DNA of 64,000 bases from Bigelowiella natans CCMP2755 (Eukaryota; Cercozoa; Chlorarachniophyceae). The stretch spans positions 30,179 to 94,178 of the forward strand of contig ADNK01000021.1 of NCBI GenBank assembly GCA_000320545.1, read 5' to 3'. The position numbers and the translations under genes were made by a program. Below the pieces are notes generated by a model. The model saw only the letters and a program-made list of their open reading frames with translations. It made no database searches and was not told the DNA's origin. Numbering within the stretch: position 1 is the first letter of the stretch; each line of letters starts with the position of its first letter. Below are positions 1-12,214 of the stretch, piece by piece.

Positions 1-1165
1 GAGCCTTCTTGTAAGTTATGTCCTGGAAGCCCTGATCCTTGAAGCCGGGGTTGACGCTCATTAGTAGAATGATATCCACTTTGTCCATCACATGATCCAA
101 AACCTAACATTACAATACATTCCATAACTTTCTTTAACTACCGCCTTGAATGTGTTTGAATCCATGAATCCTCATTATTTGCTATTGGAGTGTATTTGAT
201 TACGGAAAGGGGTGTTCCTGGATTGATAACGAGACCACATTTGAGTCCATTTGCCTTGACCAGGCTAAGTGAACGATCGACGTGCTTCACGCCTTCGGGA
301 TGAAATGTTATATAATTTGCACCCGCATCGGCAAACTCCTGAATTAAATGATCTACAATATCGTCTGCCATTATATGGACATCAATTGGGGCCGTGATGC
401 CTGCGTCAGAAAAATATCAGCTTGGAATCTCTATGATAGATGTTCGAAAATTTAACCATATTTTCGGAGCGCTTTTACAAACATCGGTCCAAACGTGAGT
501 TTTTCCGTGAAGTGGCCGTCCATGATGTCACAGTGCACAACATCAGCCCCACCAGCGATTGCTTTGTCTATCTAAAAAGATTAATATTTACCAAGTAGTT
601 AGTATCCTATTTGCCACCATCCTTACTCGTATTACTATGTTCCCTAGATGTAAGTTACCTCTGGTCCAAGCATAGCAAGATTTGCTGTCTGAATTGCAGG
701 AGCAATGAGCATACGGTTACCTGAAGAAATAAACATAAAGTTACTTTTTCTTTTTCCGCGCCTCTGAATAGGGATACGACTTTCAAGAACTTCATTCGCA
801 TGGCGCTGGATTTCATCCTTATCAGTTGCCTTCACTCTAAGTTGGCGCTGTTCCATATACATATGATGCATAGATTCAATATTGTATCCTTCATATTAGA
901 CATAAGGTAATACCACAACTGAAGAATGTGTAAAGATTCTCTGCCTTTCTACATTTGATAATGTAATCTTCGAATTATCTATGGCACAATGAGGGAGCAA
1001 AGTCATTTGAGGATGCAGAGGACTTGTAATAGACCGTGTCATCGCAGGAATCGATGACAATTTTTCATGATGATGTGCCAATAGGAGACAAAGAACTGTG
1101 GCAACACCAGCCAGAAACACTGGTATTCCGATGAACTTCCGCGAATACTTTTTGAATGATGGCAT
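1..1165 (-). CDS. RPE: Ribulose-phosphate 3-epimerase, 3' end cut by window
   Basis: Interconverts ribulose-5-P and xylulose-5-P (Calvin cycle, pentose phosphate pathway). Exons on the minus strand, 5' to 3': about 720-659 ([17 protein letters not shown]), 571-457 ([11 protein letters not shown], the metal-binding H-x-D-x-MDG), 400-204 (IDVHIMA, then INPGTPLS) and 103-1 (MSVNPGF phosphate-binding loop); phases fit and introns are GT-AG. The last catalytic Asp lies beyond the edge. The block 1165-896 is an open stretch starting [11 protein letters not shown] followed by a strongly hydrophobic segment, which reads as a signal peptide or anchor and would suit import into a complex plastid. The join between that leader and the first enzyme exon is not resolved because an in-frame TAA lies near 885. 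The first motif ([11 protein letters not shown]) is diverged from the usual IAPSILSADF. Family call is firm; N-terminus is inference. Confidence 0.85.
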
Positions 1166-1756
1166 CGAAAGAACGGCAGTCTGAAAGATTAGCGCCGTCT
1201 TGTGAAAATATATAACCCCTATTTCTCCTCTCTCTCTCTCTCGCTCTCCCCCTTTCTCTTTCCCCTCTTCATTTCTCTCGACTGCCTTCGTTTTCTGTTA
1301 ATTTTTTAGATTAAACGCATCTATACCTTTGTTTGTGCCAGAGGAAAAGGGATGTGGTTGGGTTCTGTTCGGAAGGATTTGCTTCGAGAACTACTTCCGA
1401 AAGAACGGAAGATCATCTCGCGTTTCTCCTCGTTTTTTGCCCTCCGACAAACAAAATATCTGGAGAAAAGACAATTTTTGCTCTTCGTTGAAAACACAGC
1501 GAAAATGAGCCGGGATCTTCCCGCGAAAATGTTCCCTCTCCATGAATTTTCTGGATGTAGATCTAGATCTACCTGGATTTCTTCGCGGTTTTGTTCATTT
1601 GAGTGTTTCGACTGCTGAAAAACCGTTTTTTTTTCACCTCCAGTCAGCACCTGCGACATCATTGCATTGGATACATACGAGGCAATACTCTCCTTGTCGC
1701 TGACGGTAAACACCGGCCGTTTCGCCCCTTCCAATGTGACAGTTCCCAAAGAAACA
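1166..1756. promoter_or_regulatory. Divergent intergenic space between RPE and LC8 light chain
   Basis: About 590 bp between two head-to-head genes, so it must hold both promoters and 5' leaders. A pyrimidine-rich run with CT repeats lies at about 1223-1266. Long open frames here (minus 1321-1776, plus 1352-1618) look like chance: they resemble no family and overlap each other. No clear TATA box was singled out. Confidence 0.35.
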
Positions 1757-2287
1757 ATGGCTGACCAGAAGGGCAAGGGTAAGAATGCTTGCCAGTCCCT
1801 ACACTAACCGAAAATAAGAATGAGAGAAATTGTAATTGTTCCAAATATTAAACCTAGAGATGTAGTAATTGTGTGCCTCAACCGAGGGTTCGAAAGAGGC
1901 TCCATTAGGGGACTCTCAGCGGCACAAAACTAACGCACTATGTATCTATCAGCAAAAGAGGCCAAAGTGCCTGAGAAAAAAGATGCCACTTCACAAGTCA
2001 TAGTTAAAGTCCAAAAGATGCCAGACAATTTAGCTGCAATTGCTGTCCAAACCGTTGTAGATGGCCTCGAAAAATTTAATGATTTGCATGCGTCGGCGGA
2101 TTATGTCAAGACAAACTTCGAGAAGGACAATTTTATAGATGAGGAAACCAATGAGAAGATTTCAACTAAGGGAGTATGGCACTGTATTCTTGGTAGAAAG
2201 TTTGGATCTTTTGTAACCTTTGCGGAAGGAAATTACATATTTTTCTACATTGGTCAGCTAAGTTGTTTGCTATGGAAATCAAGTTAA
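1757..2287 (+). CDS. LC8-type dynein light chain (DYNLL family), diverged
   Basis: Small dimeric hub that binds dynein intermediate chains and many other partners in cytoplasm and axoneme. Two exons: 1757-1778 (MADQKGK plus one base, donor GTAAGA) and 1953-2287 (acceptor after TATCAG); phases join to give about 118 residues ending at TAA 2285-2287. The LC8 core is plain: GVWHCILGRKFGSFVTF and the C-terminal strand FFYIGQLSCLLWKSS match the family pattern WHCIVGRNFGSYVTH ... FYLGQVAILLFKSG. It is longer than canonical LC8 (about 89 residues), with an extra charged N-terminal tail and a longer segment (KDNFIDEETNEKISTKG) before the core. It is therefore probably a specialised axonemal paralogue rather than the housekeeping form. 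The ATG has a good context (CAATGG). Confidence 0.88.
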
Positions 2288-3240
2288 GGAAATAATTTCT
2301 TGCGATCATCATTTTTCAGTCATTGCAACTTATGTACCATGTGATAATATCGGTTTTGGCGAACGTATACGCCACACGCACACCAGACTTTCTTTTACAA
2401 ATTTATTACTTTAGTCACAGTGTGTGCTAGCATGGATAACACACATACACAAACGACTAGCTAAAGACGCAGTTTCATGCGCTATGCATGATGTACACAG
2501 CATACATGTTTTACCTATTCTCATCATGTGCTTAGCAGCGATATATATTATAAACCTGTGCTACGTGTAGCACTACTGGTTCTATATACTCGTGCAATGT
2601 CATTAGTACGCAGTCAGCACATCATCACATTATTATTAGTCATCATGGCGCCGGCGGCCACTTGTACGCGTGCGTACATACATGCACGCTATGTGACGAT
2701 CTGCAGTGTGGATACGCTACGCATGCGTGTTCATGGTCCACGTACATGCAATTTGCGCTGAGAATCGTGCAATGGTTATATGTTGTCCCAGCCACATGTC
2801 TTGTCGATTATGTACGGCGGACTTGATCGACGCTTGGCCTTCCTAGCTTCGTCCGCTCAATCATATGTGAGACGAATGTTCAGTGTGATGAATTGATTAA
2901 ATCTTTTCAATGGTCATCCTAATGTAGCTGTACAATGCAGCGGCTACACCGCTGATGTTGTGTCCATTTTGTCTCCATTGTCACGCATGCATGTTTCATG
3001 CGCGTATAAAAGCATGTTCTCTAGCTAATTCGCGCCATGTCGAGCAGTGAGCAAGGCGCCTCACTTAACTAACTGCCTGTTACGCGCGAGCCATAATCGC
3101 TTTCCCTGATTCTAACGCATGATGAGCACGGGGTTCATTTCCACATGCGTCGTTTGCAAAGCGCGGTTGAGCCACGGTGTGCGTATTTAGACGAGCATTG
3201 TCAACAACATATAGCTCAGTCATGTCTGATGCTATGCAAT

Positions 3241-3309
<69 letters not shown>

Positions 3310-3593
3310 TCATGCCTGCGTGAATACTACGTGTATGTGCATCGAACATGCACGTACGACATTCCAAGGACACAATGCAAAATACAATTGATCTGCATAT
3401 CCATCCCAGATTTAATCATATCATTACATCTGTCGCCGTATCTATCCCGTCATGAGTCATATGAGATAGTAGCAAAGGTAGTTACATCCATAGATACATG
3501 AAATGTCACGCATGTATATATATTATCGACCAGCAATTATCATCGCCATCAAACTTTACGTAAAATTTAATTTGTAATCAAAAGTTGCCGATT
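2288..3593. other. Intergenic, palindrome-rich, with one dispersed repeat copy
   Basis: No coding signal. Contains a copy of a 32-bp dispersed repeat (2894-2925), many GCATGC-like words and a compound (CA)n(TA)n microsatellite at about 3240-3307. It lies between the 3' ends of the LC8 gene and the aldo/keto reductase gene. Confidence 0.6.
2894..2925 (+). repeat. 32-bp dispersed repeat, copy 1
   Basis: The core TTTTCAATGGTCATCCTAAT and its flanks are identical over 32 bp to 23447-23478. The preceding 30 bp are also similar (CATATG..GAGACG..TGT). Both copies lie in spacers, same strand. Confidence 0.8.
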
Positions 3594-3914
3594 TCAACGT
3601 CTATCTACGGCTATCCTTAGCCAGTGGCCAGAATTACTGATCTGGGGAATCGCAAGCCTAAACGGTGGAAAATACACAATTAGAAGACGAGGATTGGCAA
3701 ACATACGTATGCTTATGAGCAGAACTACACATAAGCACACCTGTTGGATGAGATGATCTATGTCGCTTAATTCTGAATCCTCAAGCACGAAGTTTTCGTC
3801 TTCAAGCACTTCCAGATCCTGCAGTACAGTAGTTCATCGCAGCTTAGTTTTATCAAAATTTATAAATTCAGGGAAGCATTGGACTCCATGACGATAAGAT
3901 AAGCTCTCTTCCAC

Positions 3915-3959
<45 letters not shown>

Positions 3960-4375
3960 CCAAACACACACACACACACACACACGCGCACACACACCTT
4001 TTGCTCGCGATTCAGATAATGCAAAAAGACTCACCTCTTTCATATGTACGGGGTCACAAGTACCCGTCAGCGGTACGATACCTCTCTCCGTTAAATACTT
4101 GAACAGTATTTGTGGGCTGCTCCGAGCTATTTATTCATTCATGCAGGCAAGAAAGAAGTAGAAGAGAAGCAAAGGCAAGTGGAGACCGTAATTACACACT
4201 CAAAAATGTAGCCGATTGAAAATTTGTCGGCTGATTGATAATCAGGGCACGGAGCAACCGAAGCATACAAAAGCGTACCGTACTTCCTTGCGAGTCCCTT
4301 TACAAGAGGGCTCTGCGAATGAATACAACGTAACAAAGGAAAAACGTATGTCAGACGATGACGGCAGACGATACA

Positions 4376-4416
<41 letters not shown>
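3240..4416. repeat. Microsatellite cluster (CA, TA, TC)
   Basis: (CA)n then (TA)n at 3240-3307, (TC)n at about 3919-3955, (CA)n at 3963-3998, (TA)n at 4378-4416. The last two groups lie in aldo/keto reductase introns. Confidence 0.9.
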
Positions 4417-4417
<1 letters not shown>

Positions 4418-6160
4418 AGCGCAGGAGGAGCTTTAGCATGCTGGCGTGTGCATCCATTCATCGGCAGAGCAGGCATACATACGTGTAAGAGGCCCGGATT
4501 TGCAGTGAGGGACCAGAAGCTCTGATAAACGATGTGATTATCCGAACACCATTGTCGAAGCCTGACCGATATTATCAATCACTGGATCACAATCTACCAC
4601 GGTGAATCAGAGATACACATGGATTGCATAAGTCGAACTACATCATGTTGCTGCTGGCTATATGCTGCAAATTTGCATTGGTGCTGCAGTTGGTGGTGCG
4701 AAACAGTAAAGAGGCAGAAAAACAAAAATAACACCGCTCCAACCCCCCCCCCCCCCCCCCCGTCGCTCATCATCACTACAGTTACTACTCCGTATCGTAG
4801 CCACTGTCCACATAGAACCGATTCTGTACAACAGCAGGCTTGACTCTTGCCGCCGAGCAGCTGAGAAGAAAGAAGAAATGAAGGAGAAAGTGGGAGAGGA
4901 GTTAAAGTAAGAAGGGAGGTACTCACACAACGACACGCGCATAGAAACAAGAACTCTCTTTCTCTCCCTCTCCCTCGCTTGACCACCTCACCCACTCTTA
5001 TTCACACTATCACACTCACGCACAGAGATTTGAGCAGGGGGAGACTGTAACAATTCGAAATCCCCAGCTGCTTTACTTTTCCTTGCAGCTTCAGCTCCTC
5101 CATTGCCTCCCACGCCTATCGATGTTCAACAAAACCCTCAGTGGAGCTACTATTCTTCTCATCAAAATGCACACATTATTACCGCTTGGGTCTTTTCAGC
5201 AGTGTTCAGAGGGGAGTGCAGGACGAGGGAGTCGACGTAGTTGGTGCCTAACCGCAGCAGCAGCAGCAGCAGCACATACATGATCATGGCGACTAAGATA
5301 TCATTCCACAGCAGTACACACACTGATGTGAATGCCGATGATTTTCTTTCGCGTCTGCAGCAGGAAGTAAACCATCCGATGCATTCATTACTATCGTTAG
5401 ACTGTTCATCACCATCCCCGTCGTACATTATCATGCATTGCATTGCTAGCTAGTAGTGGCAGCTTTACCAAGGTTCTCGAGGCTGGTTTCGAACGACTTT
5501 CTGACCTGGTAGTGGGTATAGTGCCAGTAGCAGCAATGATGCAATGGATGAGCAAATAATAGCTTTGGTTGAAGCATCAGCAATGCGTGCGGTCGTCGTC
5601 ATCCTCATTTGCTGGCATCTTGCCCTGACCCTCCCTTGTCCCTCCCATGACTACCTGAGAGGGGACTGCGGCTCGTGGATCGTATGGGATTGAGGCGGGA
5701 TCTTGCCCAGGCTCCGGAGAGAACAACAATGATAACAATCAACCAACAGGGGAGGGGGTTTACAAAGAGCTTTTCATTCTCGATTGTAGGAGGAAGCAAT
5801 ATTGAAAGATGCTTAAAACTATTCTGACTTTATTTATTGCTGCTTCTATTAATTGTTCTTGCAACACGACGACTACCGGTGGCGTGTATTTTGTCTGAAT
5901 AAAGAGGTCTTCTCTTCTCACGACGCTAAGGAATTCAACATTACATAAGCAATTGTACATCGTGCACACACACACACACACACATAACCCCGTGCCTGTG
6001 TGCGTTCCTATGCATATTTGTTTAACCGCAACCATCTTTCTCCTTCACATTTATTTGTCCCTCCTATTTTCACCATTGTCATCAACAACAGCGGCCGAAG
6101 CATTACCCCCTAGCCTCTAGATTCTTAATTGCCGCGCCGACTAAATCTTCTCGGTAATGA
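3594..6160 (-). CDS. Aldo/keto reductase family protein (12 exons found, 5' end open)
   Basis: NAD(P)H-dependent oxidoreductase of the AKR superfamily (TIM barrel). Exons assembled in order, all in phase: 6160-6107 (HYREDLVG), 5925-5877 (REDLFIQTKYTPP), 5711-5655 (GQDPASIPYDP), 5505-5469, 5247-5183 (GTNYVDSLVLHSP), 5115-5024 (AWEAMEELKLQGKVKQLGISN), 4860-4789 (VKPAVVQNRFY), 4561-4483 (NHIVYQSFWSLTANP), 4312-4279, 4126-4035 (ARSSPQILFKYLTERGIVPL), 3818-3741 and 3641-3594 (stop). These are the classical AKR motifs (YVD...H, GKVKxxGISN, Q-N, SFW, GxVPLxGT). The first strand and the catalytic D-x4-Y region are not found with certainty; an open block at 7095-6900 may hold part of it. It resembles the subgroup with TKFTPPxGQDP, seen in fungi and algae. 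Substrate unknown. Confidence 0.85.
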
Positions 6161-6267
6161 CTGAATACAGGACGACTTATTTTGATGTTTGTCACTCGTC
6201 GGTATAAATGAACTCAATTCACAAAGCGCATTCTTAGAATTAAGAAATATGTGTAAACTGATAAAAA

Positions 6268-6322
<55 letters not shown>

Positions 6323-6326
6323 ACGA

Positions 6327-6371
<45 letters not shown>

Positions 6372-7341
6372 CAAGCAAATCACTGCTTACAAGTAATCAA
6401 ATCCCATAATCACAACCAGCAACCAACCGTGGCTGGCAAGCGGTATCAATGCCTCGAAAGCCTGCTGTCACAGCTTGCTCCACCAAGGCATCTAATAGCC
6501 AAGTTAAATTTGAGATATCTAGGGAAGGGTGAACAGCTAAGTTGATAGAGCGCGAACTTGTTTTATCAGCAAAAATTATTTACTGCCAACTTCACGAAAA
6601 ACCACTACCTGTCCTCTCCTTCTTCCAAGCGGTACCATATATCATTTTCGGCATATCAATACCCTCGTGCGTCCTGACCCACTATCCAATAATAAAGAGA
6701 AAGAGGAAGAGGAAGAGGAAAAAGAAGAAGACAAAGAAGAAGAAGAAGAAGAAGAAGAAGAAGAAGGAGGAGAGGAAGAGAGAAGCCACATCCAATATAA
6801 TGCTATTCGATAGAAAATAACTGCATTGTCCTCGACGTGCTTATCACCACCACCATCACACTGACACCCAAAATACATCTCTATTATTAATTAAGTTTAC
6901 ACTCTGGCTCGATGCAGTGCGCTTCGTTCCGGTCGTCAGCGTCTCTGCTCTGCTCATCGGAAACTTTCGAGGATAATAGCCATATTGCCCCAACAAAGGG
7001 GTGCAGCTAGCAATACTAAGCAGAGGAAAACGGGACGACATGTTAGAAAAGTAGCCATTAGACCGCCCAACACGCTTCCATTGACCAGAATTCACCCGTA
7101 CAGAGAACTTGCATCATTTACAAACACGAGAGAAAATTCATAATCACTGACCACAGTCCACATACGCAGAGGCCCCGCCAGGAGGGCACGAATCTTCGAA
7201 GGCGCCGCTGTGACAACGACGACCACATGCTAGTCGTTTGCTCACACTACTCGGTGTGGGACGCTGCAGAGGAGGGTGCTCCAAACATGAAGAATAAATG
7301 GAACTTACTGAGAAACGCTTGGGACTTTTTATCAGCGACAA
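6161..7341 (-). other. Unresolved 5' part of the aldo/keto reductase gene
   Basis: Must hold the missing start of the reductase. Candidates on the minus strand: an open block at about 7095-6900 ending GTKRTASSQ, which only faintly resembles the AKR GFRxIDTAxQ motif, and an Arg-rich ATG frame near 7229 (MWSSLSQRRLRRFVPSWRG) that looks like an organelle presequence. I could not join them in phase. Also holds (TA)n and (GA)n at 6265-6363 and an AAG-rich purine run at 6700-6775. Confidence 0.3.
6265..6775. repeat. (TA)n, (GA)n and AAG-rich runs
   Basis: (TA)n about 6265-6320 directly followed by (GA)n to about 6363; purine-only AAG/AGG run at 6700-6775. Confidence 0.9.
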
Positions 7342-8721
7342 CTATGTTATGATTGTCGCAGTCATTTCTGAGAAGAAAAAGCATTGGTCGTTAGGGCACG
7401 AAATCTGCTGAATGTCCACGCTGGTGGTGGGCTCTGGCCTGCATTGTTGAGTGCGTGTCATGCGATGCGCACGTTGTTGCCGGCGACTGCAGCTAATGGA
7501 ATTGGGCATGGGAGCACAGATGCGTGCGCGCAGGTGCAATCGAACAACCTCAAAGTGTGAGACGGGTGCAATGAACAAGCCAAGTTTGTTCAACGGCGGT
7601 CACACTGATTGTGCAGCTGTGCAAAGCAGCGGCCACAGCGCATGAGCGCTGACGCTGTTTGTTTCAAGTGTCACATGCTGCATGCATTTTTTTGTGTCGA
7701 TGTCGCGCATGAACCTCAGCCATCTGCATCTTCTTGTCGATTCATCGCATCAGTGCCAGTCAATCGGTTCACACAGTTCACATCGGCATCGCTTTTCCGG
7801 TCCACGATGTTGCAGCTGCTGATGAGTTGGTTTCGAAGTTGTCAATCGCATCATTGTGCAGCGCTGCGTTTGTTGATCGATTTCGATGAAGAAGCACTTA
7901 GCGCCGCATCGATACACGTGCGTCGCGTGTCTGTGAATGATGGACACGCACTGTGATGCAACACGTGCGATGCATCCTGCTGTTGCACATCCTAGCTGCT
8001 AGCATGTGTGTCATGTCACTGTGTCCGCCATGATCTAAACATGTGACTCTGCACTTTGTCGATCATTGTATGCTCTACCAATCAGCATGATCAGCTAGTG
8101 CCTGAAATGCGCATTTGTTTGTGCACGCGCACTAGCTAGGCGGGCCGGCCTAGCGGGCACTAGAAATCTAGATGCTGTCACGTCAGTCGATCGATCATAT
8201 CAGCTTTCATTTATTTCATGTCACACATCGGGGTGGCTACTAGGGCACACAGAGTGCCGATCGAACAGGTAGCACTAGATTGATCCAAGCAAGAGCCGCA
8301 TCGTTGTAGCAACGCCGCTCACTAGTGGTCCAGATGTCATTACTGTACATTGGCTAGCGCATCAAGACATGGAGATGTGTGTGCATACATGCGTACATAA
8401 TTCTTGTTAACATTTAGCTGACCTCATTGATATGCTCTTGTCCACATGCACGTGATGAACACCGAAATAGTAAACAATGTGTGCATGACAAATTCACTAC
8501 ACAACTTGGAACTCATAAAATGTTATATATTATTACAATCAATTTATCCTACCACCGCTGTGGATGTGCTTAGGCTACTTCACTACATATACTGCCTGAT
8601 CTACACTGTGACCTTATGTGCAGATTTCATCCAAAATCTACCACGCTCCCTAATATTATTGTGCATAATTACTTAATCGATGCTACATCATGCAAAATAT
8701 ACAAATTGAAACATGCAAAAC
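7342..8721. other. Intergenic, no gene seen
   Basis: Overlapping open frames on both strands at 7342-7956 resemble no family and disagree with each other. Sequence is rich in GCATGC, CTAGC and CACGTG words, like the other spacers here. Confidence 0.5.
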
Positions 8722-10746
8722 TCACATTTTTTCCTCCTCTTCCTTCTTCGCCATATTTCTAATTTTGATTTGTTCTTGGAGAGCTTTTCTGTAACTATAG
8801 AAACGCAAGGCAATACAAATTTCATTTTAGTAAGAAACATGATTCGAATTTCAGTACAGGAAAATGATTGATCTTGGAGGTCTGTATCATATTACGCTAA
8901 TCTCTCTCGGATTATTTTCTTTTTCTCAAGAGCAGCTTCAGACTTGAGCTGAGAATAAGCAAAATATTTTTCAAATCAGACGTGGCCGAGTTGCAAACAT
9001 CGGTATTTTAATATTAACGGAAACTACCTGTTTCTTAAGTTTGTCAATTTCATCCTGGTCTTGTTTCATCTTAGTTACAGTCTTTAATTTCGACATCTAT
9101 TTTAGGATGGACCCAAGTTAAGACTGTTAGTTAATTCTACGAGTCCTCTAGAATTTAGTTGAGACGAGAACCTTAGTACGTTGTTTCACTTGCTTATCAA
9201 TATACTGTTTGGTCTCCATTGCAGATTTCTTTGCCTTCTCATTTCGCTTCCTCTCCTAGAAGTACATGGTATCAGATTTCTACTTTTTGAATCTTCCATC
9301 AATGATTGTGCACGTTAGCATAGAAATATAAAGCTGCTTTCTTTTGGGAATACTCACATCTTCGGCCCTCTGACGATCTTTAGCAATGCGTTCGGATTCT
9401 ATTTTTGCCTGAGCAACATGTACGTTAAAAATGTCTTTTTCACAATTACTCAATGTATTACCGCAGCTGCATCACTTTTCTCCCTAGCCTGAAAAGATTA
9501 TCTGAATAAGACTTGCTGTTGGGGATGTGTTTGTGTTTGTATTGGGTAATCTTCGATATACCGCAGCAGTGTGCTTCTCATTATTTTTCATGATCGCCTT
9601 CATCCTTGCCAATCTGGCATCCTTCTCAGCTTTGCGACGCCTATCCTTCTCCTCTTCAAGTCTTATGTACTAAAGAAGACATTTCAATTAGCGTGAGAAA
9701 TTTTACCTAATTTTTAGCAATTAAGTACCTCCTCTCGCATTCTTTTGTCCTTCAACGCTTCTGCCCTCAACTCGGCTGCTTTAATCTTTTGTTGTCTTGA
9801 ATTCTCAGCCTTGAACTTCGCCATAGCTCTCTTCTCCGCCTTTTTAACCTATTATTTAGAAGAAAGTGCTCAGAATATAATTTTACATGCATATAAGGCT
9901 GCATATATACATGATTTGACCTGCAATCTCTTCATCTTCTCGGCTTTCAAGTCTTCCTCGCATTTCTTTTTCTGCTCCATGGCGTATCTGATCACCATCA
10001 TCATCAACAATACATCACCAGATTTTATCAGTTAATGGTAGGTTTCGAAGGTTGTATCATGCTGCAATAACTTCAAGCAATTTACTTTTTCTGGGCCATG
10101 ATTTCTGCATGTCTCCGAGCTTTGACAGATTTCAGTTGATCTTCACGTTCCTTTAATTGGGGAAGGATATCATGGTCTGTACGCAGTTGGAACTAGGCTT
10201 ACGTGCTATCAGCTAGTGATACCTTTTTGAGTTTCTGTAGCTGTTCCTTTTTCGCTGCCTTTTTCTTCTTCTCTTCTATCTTCCATTGTTTCACCTGATG
10301 TTTCAGCAGTGAGACTAGCAAAACCTCCGGATATGAGTTAAAACCTTCTTCCGAAGCTCTTCAGCTTCTTGTTTGTCCTTGACAATCAATTCCTGAAGTA
10401 GATATCATGAATACAATAATCTGTAAGAGGAACAACCGGGCCAGGAGTTCAACAATCGACATACTCTTTGCTTTTCTTTAAGAAGTTTCGCCTGAGCCTC
10501 TAGTTCCTTCTTAGACTTCAGAATTGCATCCTTTGATATAATTAGGGACAATTCGATTCGATCGTTAGAAATTTTCAGATACTATTAAATACATTTTATT
10601 CACCTTATTTCTTTGTATTCGAACTTGGTCCTGATTTTTGCAAAACCACTTTCAGCTGAAATAGCAAAGAGGCACAAGAGGTCTTTCCTTACCTTGTACG
10701 CCATTTGATGCGTCATATCAAGCGCAACATACTTCTGCCCCGTGTT
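8722..10746 (-). CDS. Lys/Glu-rich coiled-coil protein, probably axonemal (partial 5')
   Basis: About 16 short minus-strand exons, each bounded by AG and GT, give one continuous, highly charged helix of over 300 residues. The order begins GQKYVALDMTHQMAYK (10746-10691), continues DQVRIQRNK, DAILKSKKELEAQAKL, then VKQWKIEEKKKKAAKKEQL, MAKFKAENSRQQKIKAAEL, YIDKQVKQRTK, and ends ALQEQIKIRNMAKKEEEEKM with TGA at 8724-8722. Composition is dominated by K, E, R, Q, A with no breaks, like the trichohyalin/plectin-homology coiled coils of ciliary microtubule inner proteins (CFAP45/CFAP53/CFAP210 type). The window also has CFAP221 and an LC8 chain. Start not found; more exons may lie above 10746. The exon structure is solid, the ciliary role is inference. 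Confidence 0.7.
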
Positions 10747-12214
10747 CTGAGACAAAATGTACATACATTATTCACACAAAGGAGGTTTATTGAGAGTCGT
10801 AAAATTATTTTTTTAGTGGCTCATCTATCGGATTACGTGCATCTCAAACTCTCACTTCTATGATTCTATGTCTTCAGTCAGAACATGATATGAAGAATAA
10901 AAGGCTGAAAGAAGAAGCGATTAACTCCCAGAACTACTTCGCCCCCTTAAATCTACATCGATGTAGGAGGGGGTCAAGACCTGGGGGGCAGCCATCGTGC
11001 TTTTATTGCTACCAGACTTTTAAAACCCAATTTGCATACATATTCTAATAAAATCGTGGTGAAACTTAATCAGCGTCATGTAATTTCCTATTGTCGTAAT
11101 CTTATTAATTCCGCCTTTACCATGTGGTTGTTCGAAGATAATCGTTCTGAATCACAGCGAGGTTTTTCTCCTGCAGAATCCGTTAAACTATGCCTGTGCG
11201 ACATCAAATTTAAAGGGACGCCCTTTCAATATATGTTCCATTTAGCCCGTTGTGAAAGCTTTATGTACAAATACAGACCAATTTCTTCAGAATTCGAAGG
11301 TGAGGTGAAGTACGTGAGCAGAAACCGGAATGTCCGTTACCTTCGCTCAATTGCCAAAAGTGAATGCATGGCATTTCAGATCTGTGACATAATTCTTTTT
11401 TTACAGATGTTGTCGTAGATCTAATTACGAACTCCGCCTAACCAGGTACAAGAGGTAATCGAATAATTCTTATCTTAAAAGCTTGATGAAGAGGCCACAA
11501 TTTTCCACTGTAGGCCTAGATCCATGCTGTTTTGTATTTTTCAGATGGACCAAAATTTAGGGTAGTTTTGGCTACCCCTATCAAAAGATTTGAATGACTT
11601 GCAAAATTTTCCTCATTTGTCAGAACACATATAATTATGAAAATATCAGCACAACTTGTAGCATTGGACAACACTCATCAACCCCTTTTCTGGAACAAAT
11701 TGCGGGATCCATATCTTATGGCATTAATTATTCATGTTTTCCCTGAATTTCCATGTAGATTTCCTTAACAGTTCGATGCAAACTAATTCTGGAACGAGTT
11801 CATAGTCCAGATTCAGAGACAAAGTCTCAGACCCTACTATGTCGCGTTAAAGAATCAGTGTCTAAAGTTACTGAGAGACTACAAATTATACTTGTCGTAT
11901 TTCAATAAGATCCTATGCGTCTTCAGCCTCGTGTTGATGCGTCGATCTCGTGGAAATAGCGACGGCATATCCGTTTCCAAGAATCTGATTAGTCTGAACT
12001 CGTTTTCACTTTACACTGCGACATAACTTATCGTATGTCGTACTAGGAAATTGTTGAACGTTGGTACAAGGACTTTTGGTGTCGCAGTTCGATAAGTTAC
12101 ACAAAGTGCCGACGATCTCTTCGGAATTCCCCCCAATAATTAAAACATCTGTGGAGGAGCAACCACAAGGGGTCTTGCAACTCCGTTGTTCTGAGTTGAA
12201 AAAAAAGTCGACAA
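10747..12214. other. Divergent space upstream of coiled-coil and START genes
   Basis: Open frames on the plus strand (10860-11048, 11032-11418) resemble no family and have no clear splice partners. First exons of the coiled-coil gene may be hidden here. No repeats of note. Confidence 0.4.

Noticed and set aside
1321-1776. 151-residue minus-strand frame overlapping the LC8 first exon
   Set aside because: No family resemblance, and it overlaps a well-supported exon on the other strand.
5248-5290. Poly-Leu (CTG)n apparently fused to an aldo/keto reductase exon
   Set aside because: The true acceptor GGTTAG just after the repeat restores phase with the previous exon (LENL|GTNYVD), so the CTG run is intronic.
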